Assembly: GCA_949096025.1 (NCBI GenBank)
Contig: CARXKP010000008.1
Span: 1 to 33,008, forward strand
Direction: 5' to 3'
Length of the DNA: 33,008 bases
Source of the DNA: an uncultured Eubacteriales bacterium
GTDB lineage: Bacteria; Bacillota; Clostridia; Christensenellales; UBA1242
Shown here: positions 1 to 7,665 of the stretch, one piece after another
Numbering within the stretch: position 1 is the stretch's first letter
Layout: every line of letters starts with the position of its first letter
The notes under the pieces: generated by a model
What the model saw: only the letters and a program-made list of their open reading frames with translations
What the model was told of the DNA's origin: nothing
Database searches by the model: none
Translations under genes and position numbers: made by a program

Positions 1-1
1 A

Positions 2-112
2 TTTTATCCTGAATTGTTTGAATTTAAATATATTGATGATAGGGTTTATATTTATCAATTTATCTATAATTTATCTCAAGCATTTGAGTATAATGATGAT
101 AATAGAATATAA
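2..112 (+). CDS. C-terminal fragment of an unknown protein
   Basis: An open frame enters from the left edge and stops at TAA 110-112, giving 36 residues rich in Tyr, Phe, Asp and Asn. The start lies outside the window. The composition resembles the acidic and aromatic-rich unknown proteins nearby. No motif is recognisable. It could be a chance open frame, but it runs uninterrupted from the edge and sits in the same orientation as the next genes. Confidence 0.45.
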   Translation, partial: FYPELFEFKYIDDRVYIYQFIYNLSQAFEYNDDNRI

Positions 113-237
113 AATGAACTTGAAAAATTTAAACTTCATTTTTCTAATTGAAAGAAAATTCAAACAAAATTAGTTAAAAATGATAGAAAATCCATAAAAA
201 CCGTTAAAAATGAAAAAAATAACAAAAAGGAGTTGTT

Positions 238-708
238 ATGAAAAAATTAGTAGCGTATTTTAGTGCAAGCGGAGTGACTGAAAAGGTCGCAAAGAAACTT
301 GCTGATGTAGTCAATGGAGATTTATTTGAGATTATACCTAAAGAGCCATACACAGATGAAGATCTTGATTGGACAAATAAAAAGAGCCGTTCTTCTATGG
401 AAATGAGTGATAAGTCTTCTCGCCCAGCAGTTGCAACAGAAGTAGTGAATATATCTCAGTATGATGTTATATATTTAGGTTTCCCAATTTGGTGGTATAT
501 TGCTCCAACTATTATAAATACTTTTCTTGAAGAATATGATTTAACTGGAAAAACAATCATTCCATTTGCAACTTCTGGCGGTTCTGATATGGGAAGGACT
601 AATGAGTATTTAAGAGGCTCTTGCAAGGGTGCAACTTTGAAAGAAGGCAGAAGATTTAGAACTAGTGTAAGTAGCGAAGAACTGAAAACCTGGTCAGAAA
701 ATGTTTAG
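238..708 (+). CDS. flavodoxin-family protein
   Basis: This 156-residue protein has the flavodoxin layout: a first beta strand (LVAYFSASG) leading into a phosphate loop SASGVTEKVA at about residues 9-18, a second FMN-contacting segment LGFPIWWYIAP around residues 81-91 with the aromatic residues expected near the isoalloxazine ring, and a third segment FATSGGSDMG near residue 114. The family (Flavodoxin_4-like) binds FMN and carries electrons or reduces quinones or small substrates in the cytoplasm. An AAGGAG site lies just before the ATG and a terminator follows directly, so it is probably monocistronic. It precedes a radical SAM gene; flavodoxins can reduce radical SAM clusters, but a functional link here is only inference. 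Confidence 0.85.
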   Translation: MKKLVAYFSASGVTEKVAKKLADVVNGDLFEIIPKEPYTDEDLDWTNKKSRSSMEMSDKSSRPAVATEVVNISQYDVIYLGFPIWWYIAPTIINTFLEEYDLTGKTIIPFATSGGSDMGRTNEYLRGSCKGATLKEGRRFRTSVSSEELKTWSENV

Positions 709-712
709 TTAG

Positions 713-744
713 AAAAGCTCTATCAATTTTGATAGGGTTTTCTT
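713..744 (+). terminator. rho-independent terminator after flavodoxin
   Basis: CTATCA (720-725) pairs with TGATAG (730-735) around a four-base loop. The stem extends outward through G-U and A-U pairs and ends in a T-rich tail. Confidence 0.8.
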
Positions 745-785
745 ATTTTATTAATAAAACAAAAATAAAAAAAATTAAAAAAGTA

Positions 786-814
786 ATGACTTTTTTTATG
801 AAATTTGTTAAAAT
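786..814 (+). promoter_or_regulatory. candidate sigma-A promoter for the radical SAM gene
   Basis: ATGACT (786-791) and TAAAAT (809-814) are separated by 17 bases, upstream of the AGAGG site at 841. The -35 box is one mismatch from TTGACT. It follows the flavodoxin terminator, so the modification cluster probably starts its own transcript here. Confidence 0.5.
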
Positions 815-850
815 AAATAACGAATAAAATTCTTTTTAAAAGAGGTACAG

Positions 851-1960
851 ATGAGTAAGATGAAAGATAATGAAGAGATTGTTAAGGATTTTTTATCTAT
901 TGAAAATGATAATTTAGTTGGCGGGAAATATAGTGCTATATCTAATGATTTTTTTGAAAAGTTAAAACTAGAGCGAACTGGAAAACTTTGTGAAAAATAC
1001 AAAATAAAACCTATTCAGTTTACATTCGAAATTACTAATAGATGTAATTGTCATTGTGAACATTGTGGAATGAGTGCTAATAGTAAAACTGATAAACCAA
1101 GACTTAGCATAGATGAACTTGACACTATTAGCGATGAACTTGAAAAGGCTGGTATAATATCCTATGCAATTACTGGTGGTGAACCATTTTTAGAGTTTGA
1201 AAATATGTGCAGGTTTATGAAGAAATGCAGAGGGAAATTGGATGTCATTAAACTTATTTCTAATGGTTTTTGGGGTGAAAAGGTTGAGTGGTATTTTAAT
1301 AAAATGGAAGACGCAGGACTTTTTGATAATCGATTTGTTGTTCCAGCAATACAACTTTCTATTGGTGAACAAAGCGTTCCGCTTGAATATGTTTGTAACA
1401 TTATTGAATATGTTTCAAGAAATTACTCAATAAATCAACTTCATATTGGCTTAATTTATACTTGGAGCGAAAAACTAGAACCTAAACTTGAAATGCTTTA
1501 CAATATTTATAAAGAAAAGTTTGGAGAATTTCCAAAAAATCGTGTTTACATAACAATTTCACAATATAAAAACTATGTTGAAGGACAAGGTGAAAAATTA
1601 AATGTTATAGCAGAAAGTGTTTATGATGAAATTGGTTATTGTGACAACACTTTCAGTGAAGAACTTGGTAAATTTGTAAGTCCAAAAATATTTATGCAGG
1701 TTAATGGTGATTGTTATCCTTGTGAAATTTTTAATACTCATTCTTGTGTTTATCTTGGCAACTTGTTTAAGGAGGGAATTGAAAGTGTACTTGAAAAATA
1801 TAATTCAAATAAATATGTTGCATTTATTAAAAAGTATGGTACGGGGATGTTTAGAGAGGTAATTCCAGAAAAAGTCTTAAAAGAAAAATTTGTTGAAACG
1901 CCTTGTATGGCTTGTGAATTTTGTATTAAATATTGTGAAAAAAATAAACTATTAAAATAA
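851..1960 (+). CDS. radical SAM protein with SPASM-like C-terminal cluster region
   Basis: This 369-residue protein carries the CX3CX2C cluster motif of radical SAM enzymes at C65, C69 and C72. It is followed by a GGEP SAM-binding segment at 109-112 in the expected position. The C-terminal part has cysteines arranged like a SPASM or twitch domain: C288, C291 and C299 followed by GN (303-304), then C352, C355, C358 and C362. SPASM enzymes bind auxiliary iron-sulfur clusters and often modify peptides or proteins. About 50 residues precede the core and could be a recognition domain. An AGAGG site lies close to the ATG. The next gene starts 15 bases after the stop, so the two are almost certainly co-transcribed. 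The substrate is not visible from sequence; the 106-residue protein two genes downstream is the best local candidate. It has no Cys, which argues against thioether (sactionine) chemistry on it. Confidence 0.9.
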   Translation: MSKMKDNEEIVKDFLSIENDNLVGGKYSAISNDFFEKLKLERTGKLCEKYKIKPIQFTFEITNRCNCHCEHCGMSANSKTDKPRLSIDELDTISDELEKAGIISYAITGGEPFLEFENMCRFMKKCRGKLDVIKLISNGFWGEKVEWYFNKMEDAGLFDNRFVVPAIQLSIGEQSVPLEYVCNIIEYVSRNYSINQLHIGLIYTWSEKLEPKLEMLYNIYKEKFGEFPKNRVYITISQYKNYVEGQGEKLNVIAESVYDEIGYCDNTFSEELGKFVSPKIFMQVNGDCYPCEIFNTHSCVYLGNLFKEGIESVLEKYNSNKYVAFIKKYGTGMFREVIPEKVLKEKFVETPCMACEFCIKYCEKNKLLK

Positions 1961-1975
1961 TTAAAGGTAAAATAT

Positions 1976-3820
1976 ATGAAAAATGATTCTCCTGGCATTA
2001 TGAATAAAATAAGCAAAAATAATTTGGTTGAGCATAATGTTTATAAGGCAAAACAAAAGTATAGCCTTGTTTATGTCAATAAAGAGTTATATAAAAAGAT
2101 TTTTAAGGAAGAATATTCTAGTTCATCAAAACAGAAACTTGAAGAAATGTTTTCCCTTACAATTGAAGAAGATTACTCAAACGGTGAAAAAGTTGGTAAT
2201 GGTTATGCAGATAGACAATATGATGAAAGTGGGATTGCGCTGTCTGGCAACAAGGGCTCGGGCAGAGCATTCTTTTACTATGATAATTTTAATTTTAAAG
2301 GTGATAAAACTTTGCTTGCTACATCTTCTGACAAATATTATAGTGATGGCAAAGCTTGCCTTCCTGCAGCCTTAAAAGAGGCGGTTTTATCAAATGTAAT
2401 CGCAAAAGATTTTGCCATTTCAAATTTTCAGATGCTGGCGGTTTTTGATAAGGGTAGGTATTATGAGTTTCGTCAACAATTTCAAAATGGCGATGATGAA
2501 ATTATAGATGAATATTTTAGTTTAAGAGAAGCACTTGAAATTCGATATGCACCTAATAATGAATTATATAGAATAAGCAATAAAATGGCTGATGAAAAGA
2601 TGTTCTCTGAAAAAGATATTGTTTTATTATGTGAAAATCTCGGTAAAATGGAAGCAAATAAATTTATAGATAGATTTTTACACGGTTCTTGGTCAGCAGG
2701 GAACTTATCAGTAGATTGTAATATGATAGATTTTGATACCTGCTGTTTTGTTCAAGGTAGACATCCTCAGTTTTCTAATACTAACAAATATAAAGCAAGT
2801 TATTTTGGCTATGAAGTTTTAGGTCAAAAGAAACTTATGGATATAGTAATAAAGTATAGCGAGGAAAGAGGGTGTGTTTTTGATAGAGATATGGCATACA
2901 ATCTTATTGATAAAGCATATGAAGAAAATTTAAAGATAAGATTTTGTGATATCCTAGGGCTTGAATATAATCGTCATTATAAAGAATTAAAAAATGAGAT
3001 AGATATATTATTTGATAAGTTTAACTTCCTATCTCGTCAATTCTTACCTAATTATATTGATTTAAATGTTAATGAAGATAATGTCCAAAACACATTCATA
3101 TATGACTTTTCGAGGTTGTTTCAAAAGTATTTACTTAAAAGGAATGGAGAAAATGACATTTTTCTTGCTTTGAAATTACTCATAAACTCTTCAAAAAATA
3201 TTCAATATGAAAAAGTGGGGGCTGTTAAAGAAATAGTAGAGGAAAATTTTGCAGATATTATTGTCCGTGACGATTCACAACTTACGCAAAATGCAATTAA
3301 AGAAACGATGGATATTGTTAACTTGCTTGAAAGTCTATATTCAAAACTAAGTGAAGATGAATTATTAAAGGCTATTTTTAAATGTTATATAATTAATTTT
3401 AATCGTGAAAGTTTATATAATAACACTTTTATCTTTCATAAAATATATGAAATTTATGAAAGAGGAAAATATACTAACGAGGACATTAACAATATATCAG
3501 AAATGCTTATAGAAGCTAATATGCGAAATTATAATTTTTCTGATTTGAGAGAGTGTAATTTGGGCTTAAAAATATGTAAAGAGTTTTTATATTATTTTAA
3601 ATATTCTTGTGATGGTGTAAGATTGGTACTAAAACCATTTGAAAAATTTGATGTGGAATTTGCAAAGGTTTTAATAGATGAAAATGAGTACTTTTTAAGT
3701 TACGAAAACGATTATCTTGTAAGTGAAAAAATTTATAGCGAAAAACCTATGGATATTGAAGAAATGCAAGTAAAATTTAAGATAAATGGTAATTGGGTGG
3801 AATTTAGTGAATTATATTAA
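1976..3820 (+). CDS. SelO/YdiU-like pseudokinase-fold protein with extra C-terminal region
   Basis: This is a 614-residue protein. Residues about 75-300 follow the SelO (UPF0061) pattern: GSGRA at 94-98, K108 in a KG..T segment, a DG(K)A segment at 124-127, LKEA with E135, an RYAP segment at 190-193, and HG.....NLS.....ID at 236-252. From the family, SelO binds ATP upside down and transfers AMP to Ser, Thr or Tyr. Its Lys-Glu ion pair and Asn and Asp metal ligands align with K108, E135, N243 and D252, with the same nine-residue step between the last two. The family's catalytic Asp just before that Asn is Gly242 here. About 300 C-terminal residues show no recognisable domain and look helical. 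The gene follows the radical SAM gene by 15 bases, with an AAAGG site. SelO relationship is inferred by eye; true activity (AMPylation, other phosphotransfer, or none) is unknown. Confidence 0.65.
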   Translation: MKNDSPGIMNKISKNNLVEHNVYKAKQKYSLVYVNKELYKKIFKEEYSSSSKQKLEEMFSLTIEEDYSNGEKVGNGYADRQYDESGIALSGNKGSGRAFFYYDNFNFKGDKTLLATSSDKYYSDGKACLPAALKEAVLSNVIAKDFAISNFQMLAVFDKGRYYEFRQQFQNGDDEIIDEYFSLREALEIRYAPNNELYRISNKMADEKMFSEKDIVLLCENLGKMEANKFIDRFLHGSWSAGNLSVDCNMIDFDTCCFVQGRHPQFSNTNKYKASYFGYEVLGQKKLMDIVIKYSEERGCVFDRDMAYNLIDKAYEENLKIRFCDILGLEYNRHYKELKNEIDILFDKFNFLSRQFLPNYIDLNVNEDNVQNTFIYDFSRLFQKYLLKRNGENDIFLALKLLINSSKNIQYEKVGAVKEIVEENFADIIVRDDSQLTQNAIKETMDIVNLLESLYSKLSEDELLKAIFKCYIINFNRESLYNNTFIFHKIYEIYERGKYTNEDINNISEMLIEANMRNYNFSDLRECNLGLKICKEFLYYFKYSCDGVRLVLKPFEKFDVEFAKVLIDENEYFLSYENDYLVSEKIYSEKPMDIEEMQVKFKINGNWVEFSELY

Positions 3821-3826
3821 AATGTA

Positions 3827-3855
3827 TTGACATAATAAGCTTATTGTGATATATT
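3827..3855 (+). promoter_or_regulatory. consensus sigma-A promoter for the small Gly/Ser/Tyr protein
   Basis: TTGACA (3827-3832) and TATATT (3850-3855) are exactly 17 bases apart. They begin seven bases after the preceding stop codon. This is one of the best promoters in the window and gives the small protein transcription independent of the large enzyme genes upstream. Confidence 0.8.
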
Positions 3856-3880
3856 AAAATCAAAGAAATGGAGGTTATTT

Positions 3881-4201
3881 ATGGGAAGTTATGTTGGTGG
3901 CGCTTATAGTGGAAAAGGCAGTTCAAGTTCTTATTCTTCATCTAGTAGAACAGATACTGCACTTGAAAAAGTTATTGCTTTGCTTCAAAAGGTAAGCGAT
4001 GCAGCTAAAACTGTTGATAAAAAAGAGTCAGAACTTAAAGAAGCTAGAGAGACTCTTGCAAGAGTTCAAAACGAGGCAACTAAAGAAATTTCTAAATTAG
4101 ATCCAACAGTTGTATCAACAATCAGTAAATTATTTGGAAATTCTGGATTTGTAAATAAGATGATTGAAGTTGCTAAAGATGATCCTGAAACTGAGTTATA
4201 A
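3881..4201 (+). CDS. small protein with Gly/Ser/Tyr-rich N-terminus; candidate modification substrate
   Basis: This 106-residue protein is not recognised as a known family. Residues 2-22 contain 10 Ser, 5 Gly and 3 Tyr and look disordered. Residues about 25-72 are a charged heptad-like helix, and a short C-terminal helical part ends in an acidic tail. It has no Cys, no signal peptide and no membrane segment. The start is fixed by a GGAGG site at 3870-3874, and it has its own consensus promoter and its own strong terminator. It lies between genes for radical SAM and SelO-like proteins and genes for methyltransferase-like and glycosyltransferase proteins. High expression of a small protein amid modification enzymes fits a substrate or ribosomal peptide precursor, with the Ser/Tyr-rich end as the modified segment. 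Alternatively it is a structural or scaffold protein. Confidence 0.8.
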   Translation: MGSYVGGAYSGKGSSSSYSSSSRTDTALEKVIALLQKVSDAAKTVDKKESELKEARETLARVQNEATKEISKLDPTVVSTISKLFGNSGFVNKMIEVAKDDPETEL

Positions 4202-4216
4202 TTTCAATTTACAAAT

Positions 4217-4247
4217 AAATCTACGCTACAAGCGTAGATTTTACTTT
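4217..4247 (+). terminator. terminator after the small protein
   Basis: A perfect 10-bp stem, AAATCTACGC (4217-4226) with GCGTAGATTT (4232-4241), closes a 5-base loop and is followed by a T-rich tail. The tail is interrupted by AC, so some read-through into the methyltransferase-like gene is possible. Confidence 0.85.
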
Positions 4248-4322
4248 TATACAAGGGCGACTTATTAAGTTTAAAAATATTTAAATTGAAATCGTTTAAG
4301 AAGAAATAATTATAGGATAAAA

Positions 4323-5081
4323 ATGGATATTGAAAAGATTGAAGTAGATGATGAATGGGAATGGTATATTGGACAATTATTTTATAAATTAATAGAAAAA
4401 AAGTCTAATATAAACTGTGTCGTGGAACTTGCACCTGGCTTTAAATATAAAATTGCTTATGCTCTTGAAAGAATGAATTTTAAAGGCATTTTATATATAA
4501 TTGATGCAAATTCAAATGTTATCGAATATGTTGTAAATAAATATAAACAAATATTGCCTAATGCTAAAATTGTTGGAATTTGTAAAGACTTTTCTGATGC
4601 CATAGAAGACCTTCCTGAAAAAATTGATTTATTTTTAGCAAATCACGTGATAGATGATATGCTAATTGAAAATTATATAACAAAGGCAAATTATAATAGA
4701 ATGTTTGATCAGAAAGAAGAGGGCGATAAATACTTAAAGCTATGGGAAAGTTTTGCAAATGATGATGTAAATTCAGAAAAGATAATAGAAAATATATTTG
4801 ATTCTTTCAAGGATTTTTTTGATAAAAAAGAGATAAATAATATAGTAATTAGTCAATATAGAAGTAATTTGTTCTTTTTAGGTAAAGATGAAAATGTTGA
4901 AAAACTTGTAAGAAAATGTTTTAATAAAATTAATTTACTTATAAATTCTGATAAGAACATTCAAACATTACTTGATTTTTATCCTTTTGGAGATGATGAA
5001 AGATATCTTGGAAAGGAACTTTTAAATAATACACAAAATGAAAAAAATTGGTTAGTAGGTAGGCCAAAGAGGAATAAATAA
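4323..5081 (+). CDS. class I SAM-dependent methyltransferase-like protein
   Basis: This 252-residue protein has the N-terminal half of a Rossmann methyltransferase. A motif I-like segment VVELAPG lies at 33-39, an acidic residue ends the second strand (YIIDANS, D61), and a motif IV-like segment DLFLANHVIDDM lies at about 102-113. The C-terminal half is charged, Asn/Lys-rich and not recognised. The glycine pattern of motif I is weak (one Gly), so SAM binding is plausible but not certain. An AGGAT site precedes the ATG. The glycosyltransferase gene begins two bases after its stop, indicating translational coupling. The acceptor may be the modified small protein or a linked sugar or lipid; the sequence does not decide. 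Confidence 0.6.
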   Translation: MDIEKIEVDDEWEWYIGQLFYKLIEKKSNINCVVELAPGFKYKIAYALERMNFKGILYIIDANSNVIEYVVNKYKQILPNAKIVGICKDFSDAIEDLPEKIDLFLANHVIDDMLIENYITKANYNRMFDQKEEGDKYLKLWESFANDDVNSEKIIENIFDSFKDFFDKKEINNIVISQYRSNLFFLGKDENVEKLVRKCFNKINLLINSDKNIQTLLDFYPFGDDERYLGKELLNNTQNEKNWLVGRPKRNK

Positions 5082-5082
5082 A

Positions 5083-6192
5083 ATGAAGACATTAATAATT
5101 TCAATGACTTGTGGAGAGGGGCATAATCAAATTGCTAAAGCCATTAAGAATTCTTTAGACTTAAGGGGAGAGGGATGTAAGATTGTCCAACTTTATGGAT
5201 TTTCTGATAAAGCAACTCAAAAACAAAATAAAATGTTTTTAAGGGCTTGTAAATATATCCCTCATCTTTATGGTGCCGTTTGGGAAAGAATGAGAAAAAA
5301 ACCTTTTAAAGGATATATGAAAGGTGTGGTTAAAGATTGCCGTGATTATATTATTCAAGAGATAAACGAGTATAATCCTGGTACAATAGTTTGTACTCAT
5401 AACAATGCAGGTGCAGTTGTAGGTCAATTAAAAAAAGAGGGGCTTATAAATTCCTCTGTAAAAACTTATACTATAGTCTTTGATTATTGTCTTTGCCCTT
5501 ATTGGGAAACAAATTCAAATCTAGATTATGCAGTTCTTCCTCACGAAGATTTGATTGATGATATGAAGAAGAAAGGTTTTAAAGAAAACCAATTACTTGC
5601 TTTGGGTCTTCCTGTAGATGAAAAATTTACTAAGGTAATAGAAAAAGATATTGTTAGGGAAGAACTAGGACTTGCAAAGGATAAATTTACTGTTGTATTG
5701 TATAGTGGTGGAAATTGCTTGAGCTCCGCTTATAAAATTATTAGAAAACTACTAAAATGCTCTTGTCCTATTCAGATAATTGCAATTTGTGGAAGAAATG
5801 AAAAAGAATATAATAAAATAGAAAAATTAATTGAGAAAAAAGGTATAACTAATATTAAAAATATAGGTTTTTGTACATATCTTGATAAGGTTTTCTCTGC
5901 TGGCGATGTTGTGTTCTCTCGTGGAGGGGGAATGGGACTTACCGAACAATTAAATAAACATATTCCTTTTATTCTTAGAGAAAAACTTATAATTAATGAA
6001 AAAATAAATAAATATTATTTTGCACATAAGGTGCTTGGGATTGCAATGAAGAAATTAAGCAATGCACCAAAGATTATAGAAGAACTTGTACTTGTTAATC
6101 CTGAAATATTAAAAGTAATGAGTAGTAATGCAGAAAAATATTGTAAACCTAATTCAACAGCAGACCTTGTAAATCACATTTTACAAAAGTAA
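5083..6192 (+). CDS. GT28/MurG-type glycosyltransferase, MGDG-synthase-like
   Basis: This 369-residue GT-B glycosyltransferase has an N-terminal GEGH loop (11-14) after a strand and a CTHNNAG segment (104-110). The C-terminal donor-binding half carries GLPVDEKF (175-182), LYSGG (206-210), CGRN (236-239) and the SRGGGMGLTEQ segment (279-289), as in MurG, UgtP and monogalactosyldiacylglycerol synthases. These enzymes transfer a sugar from a UDP-sugar, often onto a lipid at the membrane face. It starts two bases after the preceding gene and ends before a strong bidirectional terminator, so it is the last gene of this group. The substrate is unknown: either diacylglycerol (a glycolipid role independent of the cluster) or a product of the neighbouring enzymes. 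Confidence 0.85.
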   Translation: MKTLIISMTCGEGHNQIAKAIKNSLDLRGEGCKIVQLYGFSDKATQKQNKMFLRACKYIPHLYGAVWERMRKKPFKGYMKGVVKDCRDYIIQEINEYNPGTIVCTHNNAGAVVGQLKKEGLINSSVKTYTIVFDYCLCPYWETNSNLDYAVLPHEDLIDDMKKKGFKENQLLALGLPVDEKFTKVIEKDIVREELGLAKDKFTVVLYSGGNCLSSAYKIIRKLLKCSCPIQIIAICGRNEKEYNKIEKLIEKKGITNIKNIGFCTYLDKVFSAGDVVFSRGGGMGLTEQLNKHIPFILREKLIINEKINKYYFAHKVLGIAMKKLSNAPKIIEELVLVNPEILKVMSSNAEKYCKPNSTADLVNHILQK

Positions 6193-6223
6193 AATAATCA
6201 AAAAAGTTTAACTTAATATAATT

Positions 6224-6253
6224 AGAAAAGCCTCTAATTTTAGAGGCTTTTCT
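6224..6253. terminator. bidirectional terminator between convergent genes
   Basis: A perfect 13-bp stem (6224-6236 with 6241-6253) and a 4-base loop carry A and T runs on the two flanks. It serves the plus-strand glycosyltransferase and the minus-strand collagen-like gene. Confidence 0.9.
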
Positions 6254-6313
6254 TAAATTGTTATAAAAAATTCAACTAAGTTGTATTTTTTTATTTATTG
6301 ATTTTAATATTTT

Positions 6314-7117
6314 TTAAGTTGCTAAGAAACCAGCAGCACGAAGAGATGCAAGTAATTGATTTACGGTAGTCGCCACATCTTCTGGTGTTGGAGTTCCTTC
6401 AACATCAGCAACTGCTGCAGCAGGGGTAATTGTTGCTTCAGGTCCCGTAGGTCCTGTTGCCCCTGTTGCTCCGGTAGGTCCTGTTGCACCGGTTGGACCT
6501 GTAATACTTAGACCATCTGTACCGTCTGCACCCGTAGGACCTGTAGGTCCGATAGGTCCCGTGGGACCAGTGATGCCAGTGGCCCCAGTAGGACCAGTTA
6601 CACCTGTAGCTCCGGTAGCACCTGTAGGACCGGTTATACTTAATCCATCTATTCCATCTGCGCCGGTAGGACCTGTAGGACCCGTTGGACCTGTAACCCC
6701 AGTTGGTCCAGTTATACTTGCCCCAGTCGCACCGGTTATACCTGTAGGACCGGTTATACCTGTAGCTCCGGTGACGCCAGTCGCACCAGTAGGGCCTGTA
6801 GGTCCTGTAATACTAAAACCTGTCGCCCCAGTAGGTCCGGTTGGACCAGTTGCACCAGTAGCCCCAGTTGCTCCATTTGGACCTGTGATACTTGGACCTG
6901 TAGCACCTGTTGCGCCAGTCGCACCTGTTGGTCCGGTAATTCCAGTAGGTCCAGTCGGACCTTGTGGGCCAATTGGACCTTGAGGACCAGTAGGACCAGT
7001 CGCGCCGACAGGGCCAGCAGGGCCTGTTGGACCGATGCCACTATTACAATTTGTAGTTATAAAAATTGGACGTCTTCTATTAAAATCATTGTTATAATTA
7101 TTAAAAAAGCAAGTCAT
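6314..7117 (-). CDS. collagen-like Gly-X-Y repeat surface or spore-coat protein
   Basis: This 267-residue protein has three parts. A 26-residue N-terminus is rich in Asn and Arg with two Cys. Residues 27-226 are Gly-X-Y triplets dominated by GPTG and GATG, interrupted regularly by SITGPTG and by D-G-I/T-D-G-L-S blocks. A 41-residue tail ends in a helix with LLASLRAAG. This tail type is known from collagen-like proteins of spore-forming Firmicutes, where BclA-like proteins trimerise and form exosporium or surface filaments. Thr-rich triplets are typical O-glycosylation targets. I chose the ATG at 7115-7117 because a GAGG site sits five bases upstream; the longer TTG-start form has no such site. 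The terminator at 6224-6253 lies downstream. Confidence 0.85.
   Translation of the reverse strand: MTCFFNNYNNDFNRRRPIFITTNCNSGIGPTGPAGPVGATGPTGPQGPIGPQGPTGPTGITGPTGATGATGATGPSITGPNGATGATGATGPTGPTGATGFSITGPTGPTGATGVTGATGITGPTGITGATGASITGPTGVTGPTGPTGPTGADGIDGLSITGPTGATGATGVTGPTGATGITGPTGPIGPTGPTGADGTDGLSITGPTGATGPTGATGATGPTGPEATITPAAAVADVEGTPTPEDVATTVNQLLASLRAAGFLAT
6440..7039 (-). repeat. collagen-triplet DNA repeat tract
   Basis: About 600 bases encode degenerate 9-base units for Gly-Pro-Thr / Gly-Ala-Thr. They are locally GC-richer than the rest of the window. Longer near-identical blocks recur around the SITGPTG segments. Such tracts can change length by slippage or recombination. Confidence 0.85.
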
Positions 7118-7134
7118 CTTTACCTCATTTTTAA

Positions 7135-7162
7135 GAGCAATTTGCTCCAATCACATAATATG
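7135..7162 (-). promoter_or_regulatory. 5' leader of collagen-like gene: small palindrome and possible sporulation-type -10
   Basis: A 13-base palindrome, GAGCAA-T-TTGCTC (7135-7147), lies in the leader. Just upstream on the minus strand is CATATTATG (7162-7154), resembling the CATA-type -10 of mother-cell sporulation sigma factors. No convincing -35 was found, so the sporulation reading is weak. Confidence 0.25.
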
Positions 7163-7206
7163 TAAAAAAGAGATAAAAGGTTAACAGACATTTACAACTT
7201 CTTTTA

Positions 7207-7614
7207 TTAATTGTTTTCTAAAGAAACTAAAGCATTTTTAATAAGAAAACATAACCTTGATTGTTCTTGTATGTTTATCTTGCTTATAAGATCATCAATA
7301 ATATTGATACATTTTTTTATTGTAGCATTTTCTAAATTGTTATCATTTACAAGTTCTAATGGTGCGGAAAATATAGAATAATACAAGTTTGATATCATAA
7401 GTTCTATATCATCGAGTTTTGAAAGCAATTCTTCATTATTATTTTGCTCTTTGATTAAAACGACATTTTCATATAATTGTTGTAAGTTTTTTTTGATTTC
7501 ATCAAGTAAATCAACTTCTGCTTGAATTAGAATGCTATTTCTAAATCCACCTCTCATTTGTGATAATTCATATTTACCGGTGAGGGGATTATAATTACAA
7601 AAAAACTTGTGCAT
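7207..7614 (-). CDS. unknown 135-residue helical protein
   Basis: I do not recognise this protein. It begins with an aromatic, basic N-terminus (MHKFFCNYNP) and then appears almost entirely alpha-helical, with leucine/isoleucine heptad-like spacing over residues 30-80 and again at 95-130. It has no signal peptide or membrane span. An AAGGAG site precedes the ATG. It lies between the collagen-like gene and the pilin-like genes, all on the minus strand, so it may belong to a surface- or sporulation-related group, but that rests only on position. Confidence 0.7.
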   Translation of the reverse strand: MHKFFCNYNPLTGKYELSQMRGGFRNSILIQAEVDLLDEIKKNLQQLYENVVLIKEQNNNEELLSKLDDIELMISNLYYSIFSAPLELVNDNNLENATIKKCINIIDDLISKINIQEQSRLCFLIKNALVSLENN

Positions 7615-7665
7615 AGATTTCTCCTTTACACAAGTTTTATATGTTTAATATTTAAATTTGGTGAA

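Noticed and set aside
6561..6983. Long plus-strand frame of Gly-Pro-Val repeats opposite the collagen-like gene
   Set aside because: It is the reverse-complement reading of the collagen triplets, with no ribosome binding site; the minus-strand gene has a start site, a unique N-terminus and a family-type tail.
6440..7039. Regular short repeats that could suggest a CRISPR array
   Set aside because: Units are degenerate 9-base codon repeats without spacers, and they translate as collagen triplets.
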